Source of the DNA: Acanthacorydalis orientalis
Taxonomy: Eukaryota; Arthropoda; Insecta; Megaloptera; Corydalidae
DNA: 64,000 nt
NCBI GenBank assembly: GCA_034766995.1
Contig: CM068313.1
Location: 3,107,904-3,171,903, forward strand
Reading direction: 5' to 3'
Below the pieces are notes generated by a model. The model was not told the origin of the DNA and ran no database searches. It saw only the letters and a list, made by a program, of their open reading frames with translations. A program made the position numbers and the translations under genes. Position 1 is the first letter of the stretch; each line of letters opens with the position of its first letter. Of the stretch, positions 51,201-64,000 are shown one piece after another.

Positions 51201-51284
51201 GTCCAAAAATCGTCGTAAGTTCCGAGTCAGTTTTAGACATTGTCCAAAAATCTTCGTCAGTTCCGAGTCAATTTTAGACATTCT
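45237..51284 (+). repeat. 41-bp satellite array, about 147 monomers, plus orientation
   Basis: A constant part (CCGAGTCAATTTTAGACATT then GTCCAAAAATC) alternates with a variable 10-bp part drawn from a few forms (GTCGTCACAT, GTCGACATAT, GTCGTCAGTT, TTCGTCAGTT, GTCGGCATGT, GTCGACATGT, GACGTCACAT). A 737-bp block (18 monomers, one short) at 47838 repeats at 48575. Because 41 is not a multiple of 3, open frames of 80 codons recur; they are artefacts. The array joins the 155-bp array in mid-monomer at TCACGTG. Confidence 0.97.
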
Positions 51285-51312
51285 CCAATTCTAAAATTGA
51301 CTCGAAACTGAC
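51258..51312. repeat. Palindromic orientation switch of the 41-bp satellite
   Basis: The left arm ends GAGTCAATTTTAGA (to 51278), then an 11-nt spacer CATTCTCCAAT, then TCTAAAATTGACTC (from 51290). Beyond this the two arrays remain mutually inverted for kilobases. Confidence 0.95.
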
Positions 51313-54300
51313 GATGATTTTTGGACAATGTCTAAAATTGACTCGGATATGTCGACGATTTTTGGACAATGTCTAAAATTGACTCGGATGTGACGTCGAT
51401 TTTTGGAGAATGTCTAAAATTGACTCGGAACTGACGACGATTTTTGGACAATGTCTAAAACTGACTCGGAACTGACGACGATTTTTGGACAATGTCTAAA
51501 AATGACTCGGATGTGACGACGATTTTTGGACAATGTCTAAAATTGACTCGGATGTGACGTCGATTTTTGGAGAATGTCTAAAATTGACTCGGATATGTCG
51601 ACGATTTTTGGACAATGTCTAAAATTGACTCGGATGTGACGTCGATTTTTGGAGAATGTCTAAAATTGACTCGGATATGTCGACGATTTTTGGACAATGT
51701 CTAAAATTGACTCGGAATTGACGACGATTTTTGGACAACGTCTAAAATTGACTCTGATCTGACGACGATTTTTGGACAATGTCTAAAATTGACTCGGATG
51801 TGACGTCGATTTTTGGTGAATGTCGAAAATTGACTCGGATGTGACGTCGATTTTTGGACAATGTCTAAAATTGACTCGGATGTGACGTCGATTTTTGTTG
51901 AATGTCAAAAATTGACTCTGAACTGACGACGGTTTTTGGACAATGTCTAAAATTGACTCGAAACTGACGACGATTTTTGGACAATGTCTAAAATTGACTC
52001 GGATGTGACGACGATTTTTGGACAATGTCTAAAATTGACTCGGATGTGACGTCGATTTTTGTTGAATGTCAAAAATTGACTCTGAACTGACGACGGTTTT
52101 TGGACAATGTCTAAAATTGACTCGAAACTGACGACGATTTTTGGACAATGTCTAAAATTGACTGGGATGTGACGACGATTTTTGGACAATGTCTAAAATT
52201 GACTCGGATGTGACGTCGATTTTTGGTGAATGTCGAAAATTGACTCGGATGTGACGTCGATTTTTGGAGAATGTCTAAAATTGACTCGGAACTGACGACG
52301 ATTTTTGGACAATGTCTAAAATTGACTCGGATATGTCGACGATTTTTGGACAATGTCTAAAATTGACTCGGACATGTCGACGATTTTTGGACAATGTCTA
52401 AAATTGACTCGGATGTGACGTCGATTTTTGGTGAATGTAAAAAATTGACTCGGAACTGACGACGATTTCTGGACAATGTCTAAAATTGACTCGGACATGT
52501 CGACGATTTTTGGACAATGTCTAAAATTGACTCGGATGTGACGTCGATTTTTGGTGAATGTAAAAAATTGACTCGGAACTGACGACGATTTCTGGACAAT
52601 GTCTAAAATTGACTCGGATGTGACGTCGATTTTTGGACAATGTCTAAAACTGACTCGGAACTGACGACGATTTTTGGACAATGTCTAAAATTGACTCGGA
52701 TATGTCGACGATTTTTGGACAATGTCTAAAATTTACTCGGAACTGACGATGATTTTTGGACAATGTCTAAAATTGACTCGGATGTGACGACGATTTTTGG
52801 AGAATGTCTAAAATTGACTCGGATATGTCGACGATTTTTGGACAATGTCTAAAATTGGCTCGGATGTGACGTCGATTTTTGGAGAATGTCTAAAATTGAC
52901 TCGGATATGTCGACGATTTTTGGACAATGTCTAAAATTGACTCGGAATTGACGACGATTTTTGGACAACGTCTAAAATTGACTCTGATATGACGACGATT
53001 TTTGGACAATGTCTAAAATTGACTCGGATGTGACGTCGATTTTTGGTGAATGTCGAAAACTGACTCGGAACTGACGAAGATTTTTGTACAATGTCTAAAA
53101 TTGACTCGGATGTGACGACGATTTTTGGACAATGTCTAAAATGGACTCTGAGCTGACGACGATTTTTGGACAATGTCTAAAATTGATTCGGAACTGACGA
53201 CGATTTTTGGACAATGTCTAAAATTGACTCGGATATGTCGACGATTTTTGGACAATGTCTAAAATTGACTCGGACATGTCGACGATTTTTGGACAATGTC
53301 TAAAATTGACTCGGAACTGACGATGATTTTTGGACAATGTCTAAAATTGACTCGGATGTGACGACGATTTTTGGACAATGTTTAAAATTGACTCGGAACT
53401 GACGAAGATTTTTGGACAATGTCTAAAATTGACTCGGATATGTCGACGATTTTTGGACAATGTCTAAAATTGACTCGGATGTGACGTCGATTTTTGGAGA
53501 ATGTCTAAAATTGACTCGGATATGTCGACGATTTTTGGACAATGTCTAAAATTGACTCGGAATTGACGACGATTTTTGGACAACGTCTAAAATTGACTCT
53601 GATCTGACGACGATTTTTGGACAATGTCTAAAATTGACTCGGATGTGACGTCGATTTTTGGTGAATGTCGAAAACTGACTCGGAACTGACGAAGATTTTT
53701 GGACAATGTCTAAAATTGACTCGGATGTGACGACGATTTTTGGACAATGTCTAAAATGGACTCTGAGCTGACGACGATTTTTGGACAATGTCTAAAAATG
53801 ATTCGGAACTGACGACGATTTTTGGACAATGTCTAAAATTGACTCGGATATGTCGACGATTTTTGGACAATGTCTAAAATTGACTCGGACATGTCGACGA
53901 TTTTTGGACAATGTCTAAAATTGACTCGGAACTGACGATGATTTTTGGACAATGTCTAAAATTGACTCGGATGTGACGACGATTTTTGGACAATGTTTAA
54001 AATTGACTCGGAACTGACGAAGGTTTTTGGACAATGTCTAAAATTGACTCGGATATGTCGACGATTTTTGGACAATGTCTAAAATTGACTCGGATGTGAC
54101 GTCGATTTTTGGAGAATGTCTAAAATTGACTCGGATATGTCGACGATTTTTGGACAATGTCTAAAATTGACTCGGAATTGACGACGATTTTTGGACAACG
54201 TCTAAAATTGACTCTGATCTGACGACGATTTTTGGACAATGTCCAAAATTGACTCGGATGTGACGTCGATTTTTGGTGAATGTCGAAAACTGACTCGGAA

Positions 54301-54868
54301 CTGACGAAGATTTTTGGACAATGTCTAAAATGGACTCTGAGCTGACGACGATTTTTGGACAATGTCTAAAATTGATTCGGAACTGACGACGATTTTTGGA
54401 CAATGTCTAAAATTGACTCGGATATGTCGACGATTTTTGGACAATGTCTAAAATTGACTCGGACATGTCGACGATTTTTGGACAATGTCTAAAATTGACT
54501 CGGAACTGACGACGATTTTTGGACAATGTCTAAAATTACCTCGGGTATATAGACAATTTTTGGACAATGTCCAAAATTAACTAGGGATTGACGAAAATTT
54601 TTGGAAAATATCTAAAATTACCTCGGATCTGACGACGATGTTTAGACAATGTCTAAAATTAATACGGGACTGACGAAGATTTTTTGACATTGTCTAAAAT
54701 TAACACGGGTCTGACGACGATTTTTAAACAATGTCTAAAATTAACTCGGGTTTGACGACGATATTTGGACAATGTCTAAAATTACCTCGGATCTGACGAC
54801 GATTTTTGGACATTGTCTAAAATTAACTGGGACATCTAGACGATTTTTGGACATGGTCAAAATGTGTG
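51290..54868 (-). repeat. 41-bp satellite array, about 87 monomers, minus orientation
   Basis: Same monomer and variant set as 45237-51284, inverted. A 615-bp higher-order block (15 monomers) starts near 52931, 53546 and 54161. Monomers from about 54530 to the right edge are strongly diverged, as at an ageing array edge. Confidence 0.97.
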
Positions 54869-55432
54869 TGTGGGTCTGTGTGTGTGTGGGTCTGGGTGTG
54901 TGTGGGTCTGGGTGTGTGTGGGTCTGAATGTGGGTGGGTCTGGACGTGTGTGGGTCTAAATGTGTTTTGATCTGGGTGTGTTTTGATCTGGGTGCGTTTT
55001 TCTGGGAGTGTGTGGGTCTGATTGGGTCTGTGTATATGTGGATTTGGGTGTATGTAGGTCTGGATTTTGGTCTGTGATTCTGGATGTGTGTGGGTCTAGA
55101 TGTATTTTTATCTGGGTGTGTTTTGATCGGTGTGCGTGTGTCTGAGAATGTGTGGGTCTGTTTGTGTGTGAGTCTGGGTATGTGTGGGTCTTTTTGTGTG
55201 TGGGTCTGTGTGTGTGGGTCTGTGTGTGGGTCTGTGTGTGTGGGTCTGTGTATGTATGGATTTGGGTGTATGTGGGTCTGGAATTGTGTGGGTCTGGATG
55301 TGTTTGGATCTGGGTGTATTTTGATCTGGGTGCGTGTGTCTGGGAATGTGTGGGTCTGGGTGTGTGAGGGTCTGTGTATGTGTGGGTTTGCGTGTGTGTG
55401 GTTCTGTTTGTGTGGGTCTGTGTGTGTGTGGA
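54869..55432 (+). repeat. GT-rich minisatellite
   Basis: Irregular units built on GTGTGTGGGTCTG with variants such as GTGTTTTGATCTGG. Open in several frames on both strands (up to 142 codons) only because of composition; not coding. A related segment continues at 55815-55910 beyond an insertion. Confidence 0.9.
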
Positions 55433-55650
55433 TCTTTCGAACCGTGCGAGCGCGGGTGCTGTTTCTTTTTATCTAACTTTCTTTTATTTGACGTAGTGCG
55501 TTGTCGAGTACCACCACTCCTTTTGTTGGTCGCCACCGTTCGTGCTTAACTTAGTTGCTTGTTGTAATATTTTAGAGTTTTGCTATGTTGCACCTTAGCT
55601 GTAGTCAATTTATTTCAAAGTTATCGTGTAAATATACGAAGATATATGTG

Positions 55651-55731
<81 letters not shown>

Positions 55732-55814
55732 GTATATTTGATATCAATAAATGTTTCTTCATATTATACGTGAGTATTTGTTTCTAAAATATATTTGTAT
55801 GTATTTCAGAGATC
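55433..55814. other. Insertion within the GT-rich minisatellite, with a (TA)n tract
   Basis: Unique DNA (55433-55640) then (TA)n (55655-55735) splits the GT-rich repeat. No terminal repeats were resolved, so the origin is unknown. Confidence 0.5.
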
Positions 55815-55935
55815 CAGGGTCTGTGTTTGTAGATGTGTATGTTAGTCTGTGTGTTTTTGGGTCTGCTGTGTGTGGCTCTGTGTGTGTGTGGGTCTGTCTG
55901 TGTGTTAAACGACGATTTGTGGACATTGTCTAAAA

Positions 55936-56575
55936 TCACTAGGAAAACTGGTTCAATAATAGTTTTTTGGTTAAAACGAGGCTTTTTTGGAAAATAATTC
56001 AATCAAACTGCACACCACGTGATAGATAATATTGAGACGCATTTAACCATGTATTAATTTTGTCGTTTCGCACTTAATTTCGACTACTTATGGCCGAAAA
56101 ACTGGTTGAGAAATAGGTTTTTTGAGCAAAGTAAGGTCTTTTTGGAAAATAATCAAATCGAATTGCAAACCACGTGATAGATATTTTTGAGACACATCTA
56201 ACCATGTACGAATTAAGCTGTTTCGCAGTTCATTTCGACTATCTATTGCCGAAGAACTAGTTCAAAAATGGGTTTTTTGGTCAAAACTAGGCCTGTTCAG
56301 AAAATAATTCAATCGAATTGCACACCACGTCATAGATAATTTTGAGACGTATCTATTCATGTATGAATTAAGCCGTTTCGCAGTTATTTTCGAAAACTTA
56401 TAGCCGAATAACTGGTTCAAAATTGGATTTTATGGCCGAAATTAGGTCTTTTTGGAAAATAATTCAATCGAATTGCACACCACGTGATAGATAATTTTAA
56501 GACGCATCCAACCGTTTATGAATTTATTTATTTCGCAGTTAATTTCGACTTATAGGCGAAAAACAGATTCTACAA
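55936..56575 (-). repeat. 155-bp satellite, about 4 diverged monomers, minus orientation
   Basis: The inverse of the 38951-45236 monomer: AACTGGTT-type words at about 55947, 56102, 56257, 56411 and 56565 (spacing 154-155), with GCACACCACGTGATAGATAA and TTTCGACTACTTATGGCCGA. A single 41-bp-type remnant (ACGACGATTTGTGGACATTG, about 55909) sits just before it, keeping the order 155-bp/41-bp on the inverted side. Confidence 0.93.
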
Positions 56576-56976
56576 TATTTCATACTAATTGACTTACATT
56601 TCACTATTCAGTTATCAAAAATATTTACAATGTCAGGCAGGTCTTTGATCTAATGTCTAATCTTATCTTTAAGACCAGTTTTTTTCTCACTTATGTTCAT
56701 ATAAAAACTCGATAAGATTCTATTACCAAAAAAAACTAATTGCTGTGTGATTATTTAATTAAACATTCTATTAAATAAATTGAAATTTCAATTATGGAAA
56801 AAATTGACTACACGGCAGTTTTTGATTACTGTCGTTCAATCAGTGATCGATATTTTTTGGTTATACGTTCAACGTTTCTGATTATAGCAATCATTTACAA
56901 AATTGTATATCTTACCTTTTTCAGCATTCTTGAAAAATACTCCACCTGTTTAAATCTTTTACTGAAAAGATTTATG

Positions 56977-57049
<73 letters not shown>

Positions 57050-57104
57050 GTATTAGAATATAATTCTACTGTTATGCAGTACAGTTTTGACATTAAAATA
57101 CTAA
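56576..57104. other. AT-rich spacer with a (TA)n tract
   Basis: (TA)n at about 56985-57045. The 89-codon frame is partly microsatellite and has no domain. Confidence 0.4.
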
Positions 57105-57365
57105 ATTCACTTATACAAATTAATTCTTTTTTCATCAAACCATGAAAATATTTCTGCTCAAAAATGTTGAAAAATCTTCATCGATCATTTTTTTTTACCT
57201 ACTATCATGTTTATCGATTATTTTATACCTTGATGCTCTGAGGACGACGTCATTGTCATCGAACATGCAATAAATCAAAAATAATCAACAATAATCGAAC
57301 ATTTCTGAGCAAAATTTTTTATGGTTTGTACATCTGAAAAAGAATTCATTAATGAAATACATATT
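57105..57365. mobile_element. Foldback MITE, copy 3
   Basis: Left AATTCTTTTTTCATCAAACC with ATGAAAATATTTCTGCTCA, right inverse of TTTTATGGTTTGTACATC with AAAAAGAATTCATTAATG. Same family as 29669-30048. It lies about 160 bp beyond the LRRC58 stop codon. Confidence 0.65.
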
Positions 57366-57488
57366 TTTTTCCCCTCTATTATAAGTCGACACGCTGTTTA
57401 ATTAATGAAAAAGGTACTAAAACACAGGAATATTATTAAAGGAAAGATAAATGAAACCTCCAAAAAAACATAGTATTAAAATATCACA

Positions 57489-57494
57489 TTTATT
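57489..57494 (-). other. Poly(A) signal of LRRC58
   Basis: AATAAA on the minus strand, 35 bp beyond the TAA stop, followed by AT-rich DNA. Confidence 0.55.
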
Positions 57495-57528
57495 GTTATA
57501 CACGTAGCACAAATAAATCACAAGTTAT

Positions 57529-60352
57529 TTACCCCAAGAGTACTTTACGCATCATATACCTATTCGGTGGATGGCTGTTGGATGTGTCTGTCGTGTCGCT
57601 TCCCACAATACATTTCGAAGAACATAGATACTGTAAGAGCGGTATACGATACTTGCCGCAGAAATCGACAAACTTTATGTGTTCTACACGATTGTCAAAG
57701 AAAACACCTGAATAGAAAAAAAGTTTATGAAATCAGAGGATGCTTTTGAGATGCCACGTCGAACAAAAGAATTCGAAATTCATGAATATATACACTCTTT
57801 TAAATAAGTAAATAAGTTATTAATTAAATATACGGTAATCAATACCGTAAATTTGAATTTAAAAATTATTTTTTTATTTTACGATGATCATTTTAACTAA
57901 TTTATTCATATTCCTGTTCGATATAATAGAGGAAAAAAGACGAGAGGGTATCCGCTGTACTTTGTATCTTAGGCCGTATATAATATACAAAGCTCGCCGA
58001 AGCAATGAACCGTCGAAGGCAAGTTTCATAACGGCCTCATGAACATCGATGTAGTTAGATATATTGTTTTAAAATAGATATATCTTTCAATAAAAACAAT
58101 AAATACATTACTTATTTCTTTTACATATCAAATGCAAAATATGTCAGTTGTGCAATTCTTCAAATGTTGTTTATTGTATAAACATTTGTCAGTTCAGCAT
58201 TTTTGTAAAAATTATAGATACATAAAACATTAATTATCATAGTTTAGGTCAAAACATTCGATGTAACAATAATGTCGAGTTCAACTTGATGAAATAAAAA
58301 ATTTTAAATTTAACCGATGTTATTTATTGATACAAATTAATAATAGATTATTAGACCATGATAAAAAAAAACGTAGTAGACGTGCGTTATATTTATGAAA
58401 ACTATGAACAATTTGTCATATTATGACATTTAATACATGTTTCGGCATGTTAAATGCGACAATGCTATAAAAATATTCGTACAATGCCAGTTTTACATAT
58501 TGTAATAAAAATGAATTGGAATTAAAACCATGTTAAAGTATTGAAAATAAAAAACTAACTTCTATTAAATAGCACAAAGAATAGATTCAAATTTTAACAC
58601 ATATCTTCAGTCTGAAAAAAAGAATAATCTTGAAGACTTTCACCGGCACGGTAGTTTTACAACTGCACATTTTCGTTTTATTAAAATGTCTAATAATCGA
58701 TTATATATATTTTGAAATCGATGACAACATTCACAGAGCACAAACAGATAAGTTACGTGTGCTGAAAAGACGACAGCATTGAAAAAAGTCTCTGACCAGG
58801 AAATTGAAATTATCATAGGTTTGATTCGAGTAAAATTTATAAATATTTTCAACCTCTCATACTTCATACTTTTCTGTAAAAAATTATTACATACTTTTTA
58901 AAAAAAAGCAGTTCAATTATTTAACTTTTAACCCTTTACATATTGGCAGAACTTTCACGTGTCATAGACAAAAAACCGATATTAAGTAATTAATGATTCA
59001 TCGATCATCTCATGAAACTTCTGTTCGAAATAAGAAAAATATCATTTTATTTTTCTTCAGTGCTATTCTTTTTCACAATAAAAATTACATTCTACATATC
59101 ATATTTGATTTTAATCGATCCAGTAAACAAAAGGTTAAAACGTAGGACGGAAATTTTAACTTTTTAAAAAAAAATCTTTAAACAGATAAACATCGATGTC
59201 GTATACATTTCGAAACCAAATTGCATCAAATTATAAACATAACACGACCGAATAATAAGAATGTCAATAACTTCTAGTATAGACAAAAAAAAAATACTAT
59301 TACATTCTACTGCACATTTATCAACTGACCTTTGCACTTCGGATTGACACAATAGTGTCCGCTGTCTAAATACGCTATCAGACACTGCGGGAGATCGCCG
59401 GGGGATACTTCGATAGACGTAACCTTCACGACTCTCGCCGCCAACTCTAATAAACTGGCCGGGTTGTACGTCATATCGCTGACGAATCTCACGACCAGCG
59501 GATTATCTCGTAAACTGAGCTGCAAGACAAGAGATCGATCGATCGATCGTCGACGTCGTGTAAAGCGAATCGACGGTACTCACTTCCGTAAGGTTTTTGA
59601 GCGCGACGATTTCCAGCGGTAGCGTTTTTAATCTGTTTTTATGCAACAGCAACGACTTCAGATGACGTAGATTCGCTATGTTCGCCGGTAAATTGACGAT
59701 TTCGTTATCCGATAAAACCAGCACGTGCAAGAACTTCAACAGGCCGACCGAGGCCGGTACCTCCGCTATCGAATTGCTTCCCATCGAGAGGACCTGAAGG
59801 CTACGGAAAGAAACGAGAACCGTCGATCGATAGTGAAATCGATCGCCGGTGATCGTCGACTCACCCGTTCAGTTTCCAGATGTCTTTCGGTATGTTGTCG
59901 ATACGATTCCCGCCGAGATATAAATACTTCAAATTCGTCATTTCGAGTATTTGGTCCGGGAACGATGTCAGCTGATTCCCACTGAGATTCAACTCTTTCA
60001 AATGCGTGCACTGCGATAACGATTTCGGTAACAAGTCGTTCGTTAGACGGTTGTTTTTGGCGATTAGCGTCTTCAGCTTGCAATCGAACGGAATGTCTGG
60101 GAGCAAGTTGAGCCCGTTCGAGCTCACGTCGAGGACTTGCAATTGACTAAATTTGAACACGTTCGACGGGATCTCAGAAATCCGGTTATGTCCGAGGAGG
60201 AGTATTTCGACATCGTTGAACGACCCTTTGTTTGCATTCAATATATGTTCGATGTTATTTTCCAATACATTCCTGTCGAGCATCGAGTGCGAAAAATCGA
60301 CTACTTTATTGTGATTATCACTGTCACTGCTATCTGACGTGTAATTCTCCAT
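57529..60352 (-). CDS. LRRC58: LRRC58-like leucine-rich repeat protein, 4 coding exons, complete
   Basis: Coding exons (minus): 60352-59865, 59800-59584, 59519-59330, 57707-57529. Introns are 64, 64 and 1622 bp, all GT-AG (donors GTGAGT, GTGAGT, GTCAGT), and the phases join into one 357-aa frame. An acidic Ser/Asp N-terminus is followed from about residue 48 by LxxLxLxxNxL leucine-rich repeats to about residue 245. The C-terminus carries the Cys pattern typical of LRRC58: HYCVNPKCK at the end of exon 3, then FFDNRVEHIKFVDFCGKYR and LCSSKC in exon 4. Human LRRC58 is about 370 aa, so this is full length. The start is the ATG beginning MENYTSD. The last exon lies 1.6 kb away behind an AT-rich intron with a TTAA-flanked MITE, so simple gene finding would miss it. 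LRRC58 is a cytosolic LRR protein; reports linking the human protein to a ubiquitin-ligase adaptor role are outside knowledge. Head-to-head with KAT5. No disruption seen. Confidence 0.93.
58932..59134. mobile_element. TTAA-flanked MITE (piggyBac-type) in LRRC58 intron 3
   Basis: A 203-bp segment starts CCCTTTACAT and ends ACAAAAGG (inverse CCTTTTGT), with TTAA directly outside both ends (58928-58931 and 59135-59138). TTAA duplication plus a CCCTT-like terminus is the piggyBac pattern. The terminal inverted repeat is short and imperfect, so this is tentative. Confidence 0.4.
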
Positions 60353-60881
60353 TACTGAATTTAAACTATATAAAACAATCGAAAATACTATTTATGTTGA
60401 ACACTGAGATACATCTCAAATACACATCTCCTCTTCAAATAAATAATTTCTTAGAACACTGAGATTAAGCAGTGCTCATCGTTACAAACATACACATACA
60501 CACACACACACGGTCGCGCCGAAGCTCAAAAGTCACACTACATCGTTTTTACATCAATTATATGCATGTATTTAATCTGTGTCACGGAGTCTGATAAAAA
60601 TTTATGAGAACTGATAAGATGTTGTAATGACTATATAGTTTTCTTCTTCCGAGAAGAGAGAATTCTAAAAAAAAAAGACATGTAATCACTGTCGTACGCT
60701 CTTTCACAATTCACAATGAAAATATTGCGTTATTCCAAGACACGAAAATAACTTCCAGCGAACATGCCAGTAAAATTTAAATTTAATCTTAACGTGGAGC
60801 GGACAGCGACGGCCGCCGCTCGATTTTCTGTCAGGGTTTTTTAATACACATATTTATACACACATTTTTTTTTTCATTAAT
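60353..60881. promoter_or_regulatory. Bidirectional promoter interval between LRRC58 and KAT5
   Basis: Only 529 bp separates the two divergent start codons, so both 5' UTRs and core promoters must lie here unless upstream exons exist. It holds a (CA)n run at about 60493-60512 next to a GC-rich patch, and a second GC-rich patch at about 60795-60825 just upstream of the KAT5 start. No clear TATA box is placed. Promoter assignment is by position. Confidence 0.6.
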
Positions 60882-62796
<1,915 letters not shown>

Positions 62797-62854
62797 ACTC
62801 GTACGTGAAATAAATACTTTATCAATGTATTTTGAAGATATTTTATTTATTTAT

Positions 62855-62860
62855 AATAAA
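62855..62860 (+). other. Poly(A) signal of KAT5
   Basis: AATAAA lies 58 bp after the KAT5 stop codon. Another AATAAA-like hexamer sits at about 62808. This gives a very short 3' UTR, as expected in a compact gene. Confidence 0.6.
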
Positions 62861-64000
62861 AGATTTTTGACTGAGTTTTTGAGTTTTGTCCACAGACATC
62901 GAACATACACACAGGCAGACTCGCGCGCGCGCACACACACACACACGAACCTATACACAGAAACTCAGTAAAAGTTCACGAAGACAGGCTGAAATATCAA
63001 AATTGAGTACTCGAACTTCATTTCAAAGTACGTAAAAATTCTAAATCTATTCTTTATCATTGGACTTCAAACTAGATGCGACTTTGTAAAATGAAACCAT
63101 CTGTACCCATTTTTAACAAACCTCTGAATACATTTAACAATGGTGTTGAATTAAAACACAAATAATATAATCATTCATTATATTATCATTATTTACAAAT
63201 CAATTTGTCCTAAATTATTTTATATACTTAATAACATTATCCAATTCCCTTAAAATTGACATTCCCGACAGAGCCTCAGCGCATCTGCCAAGAACTTACT
63301 ATATACATTTTGTAAGTGTTCTTCACCAAGTATCTACATAAGAGATATTTATTGTACGTATTTAACACGCCGTACGCTCTGACGGACGTAAAACGGGCCG
63401 ATTTAATCGGTCTCGATTACAACTATCGATAAAAAAACACTATTTTGTCAGGTTTACCTGGTAAAGACCGTGTATCTGAGGCGATCAATGTATATACTAA
63501 AGATACATGTTAACATTGGCCCCAGAATATTTTTTTTAATATTATGTTCATTTTCATATAATTTTTTAAACTTATCTTTTAACAAATGTACACTAATATA
63601 TAATAATAATAATAATTGTAATAATAATAATAATATTAACTATCTACGTACAGAGTGAATTTTTTAATATCATTTTGTCATCTATGTAAACTACCCACAA
63701 TACTCTATAAAAATATATATAATAATAAATAGATTTTTGTTAAAAATATTAATAAAACGGATCGAGGATAATAAAAACACATTTTGGCGGCGGGTACACG
63801 AACACATGTGTCCTCGCATTGTACATGATGGTGTCTCTCTCACAACAGTGTAATAATATATACCCTTCCATTTTTTATATTTTGATTAATTTAACATTTA
63901 AAAAAAAAATAATAACTTTCGAACACGTAGACCGATCTACATTCGAGCGGATATTTCACGGGGGACGATCGAATACGAGTTCGATTACGACTTCGATAAC
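62861..64000. other. Intergenic DNA downstream of KAT5
   Basis: A (GC)n(CA)n microsatellite lies at about 62925-62945 and (TAA)n at about 63603-63636. Frames are low-complexity only. It may be UTR of a further gene, but no coding exon is visible. Confidence 0.4.

Noticed and set aside
45208..54403. Recurrent 80-121 codon frames suggesting a repeat protein
   Set aside because: The unit length 41 rotates the frame so stops fall at fixed spacing; many frames start at TTG, and both strands of the inverted array give the same peptides.
45237..54868. CRISPR-like repeat/spacer appearance of the 41-bp array
   Set aside because: The variable parts are only 10 bp and recur many times, and the host is a eukaryote; this is a satellite.
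55084..55536. 130- and 142-codon Cys/Val/Gly- or Thr/His/Pro-rich frames
   Set aside because: Pure GT-rich minisatellite composition, open in several frames on both strands.

Overview
This is arthropod, probably insect, nuclear DNA. Evidence: two spliced metazoan genes with short (about 60-100 bp) introns, a very AT-rich background, many mariner/Tc1, hAT and piggyBac-type transposon relics, an RTE retroposon tail and an R2-site 28S rDNA relic. A relic of the transposon-associated DUF7869 family common in insects hints at Hemiptera or a related order, but the species cannot be read from the sequence. Most open frames of 60-140 codons here are chance or repeat frames, not genes.

Layout. 1-38.9 kb: intergenic or long-intron DNA filled with degenerate transposons, MITEs, three local tandem arrays (about 480, 290 and 500 bp units) and more than 30 long (TA)n tracts. 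Two short stretches (22352-22582 and 35814-35913, both minus) look like orphan exons of an unidentified gene. 38.95-45.24 kb: about 40 copies of a 155-bp satellite. 45.24-51.29 kb: about 147 copies of a 41-bp satellite. At 51.28 kb the 41-bp array flips orientation through a near-perfect palindrome and runs on inverted to 54.87 kb. It is followed by a GT-rich minisatellite, an insertion, and about four inverted copies of the 155-bp satellite (55.94-56.58 kb). The block is therefore one large inverted structure of two nested satellites.

57.5-62.8 kb: the gene-bearing end. A divergent pair, an LRRC58 homologue (minus, 4 exons, 357 aa) and a Tip60/KAT5 MYST acetyltransferase (plus, 8 exons, 460 aa), share a 529-bp interval that probably holds both promoters. 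Both reading frames are intact across all splice junctions. From 62.8 kb to the end only non-coding DNA is seen.

Most notable: (i) the two-satellite inverted block with its 11-nt-loop palindrome; (ii) a 28S rDNA relic interrupted at the R2 target site and nested in a mariner; (iii) a satellite-like array that seems to derive from a dispersed foldback MITE; (iv) a DUF7869-type relic flanked by a shared 20-bp motif.
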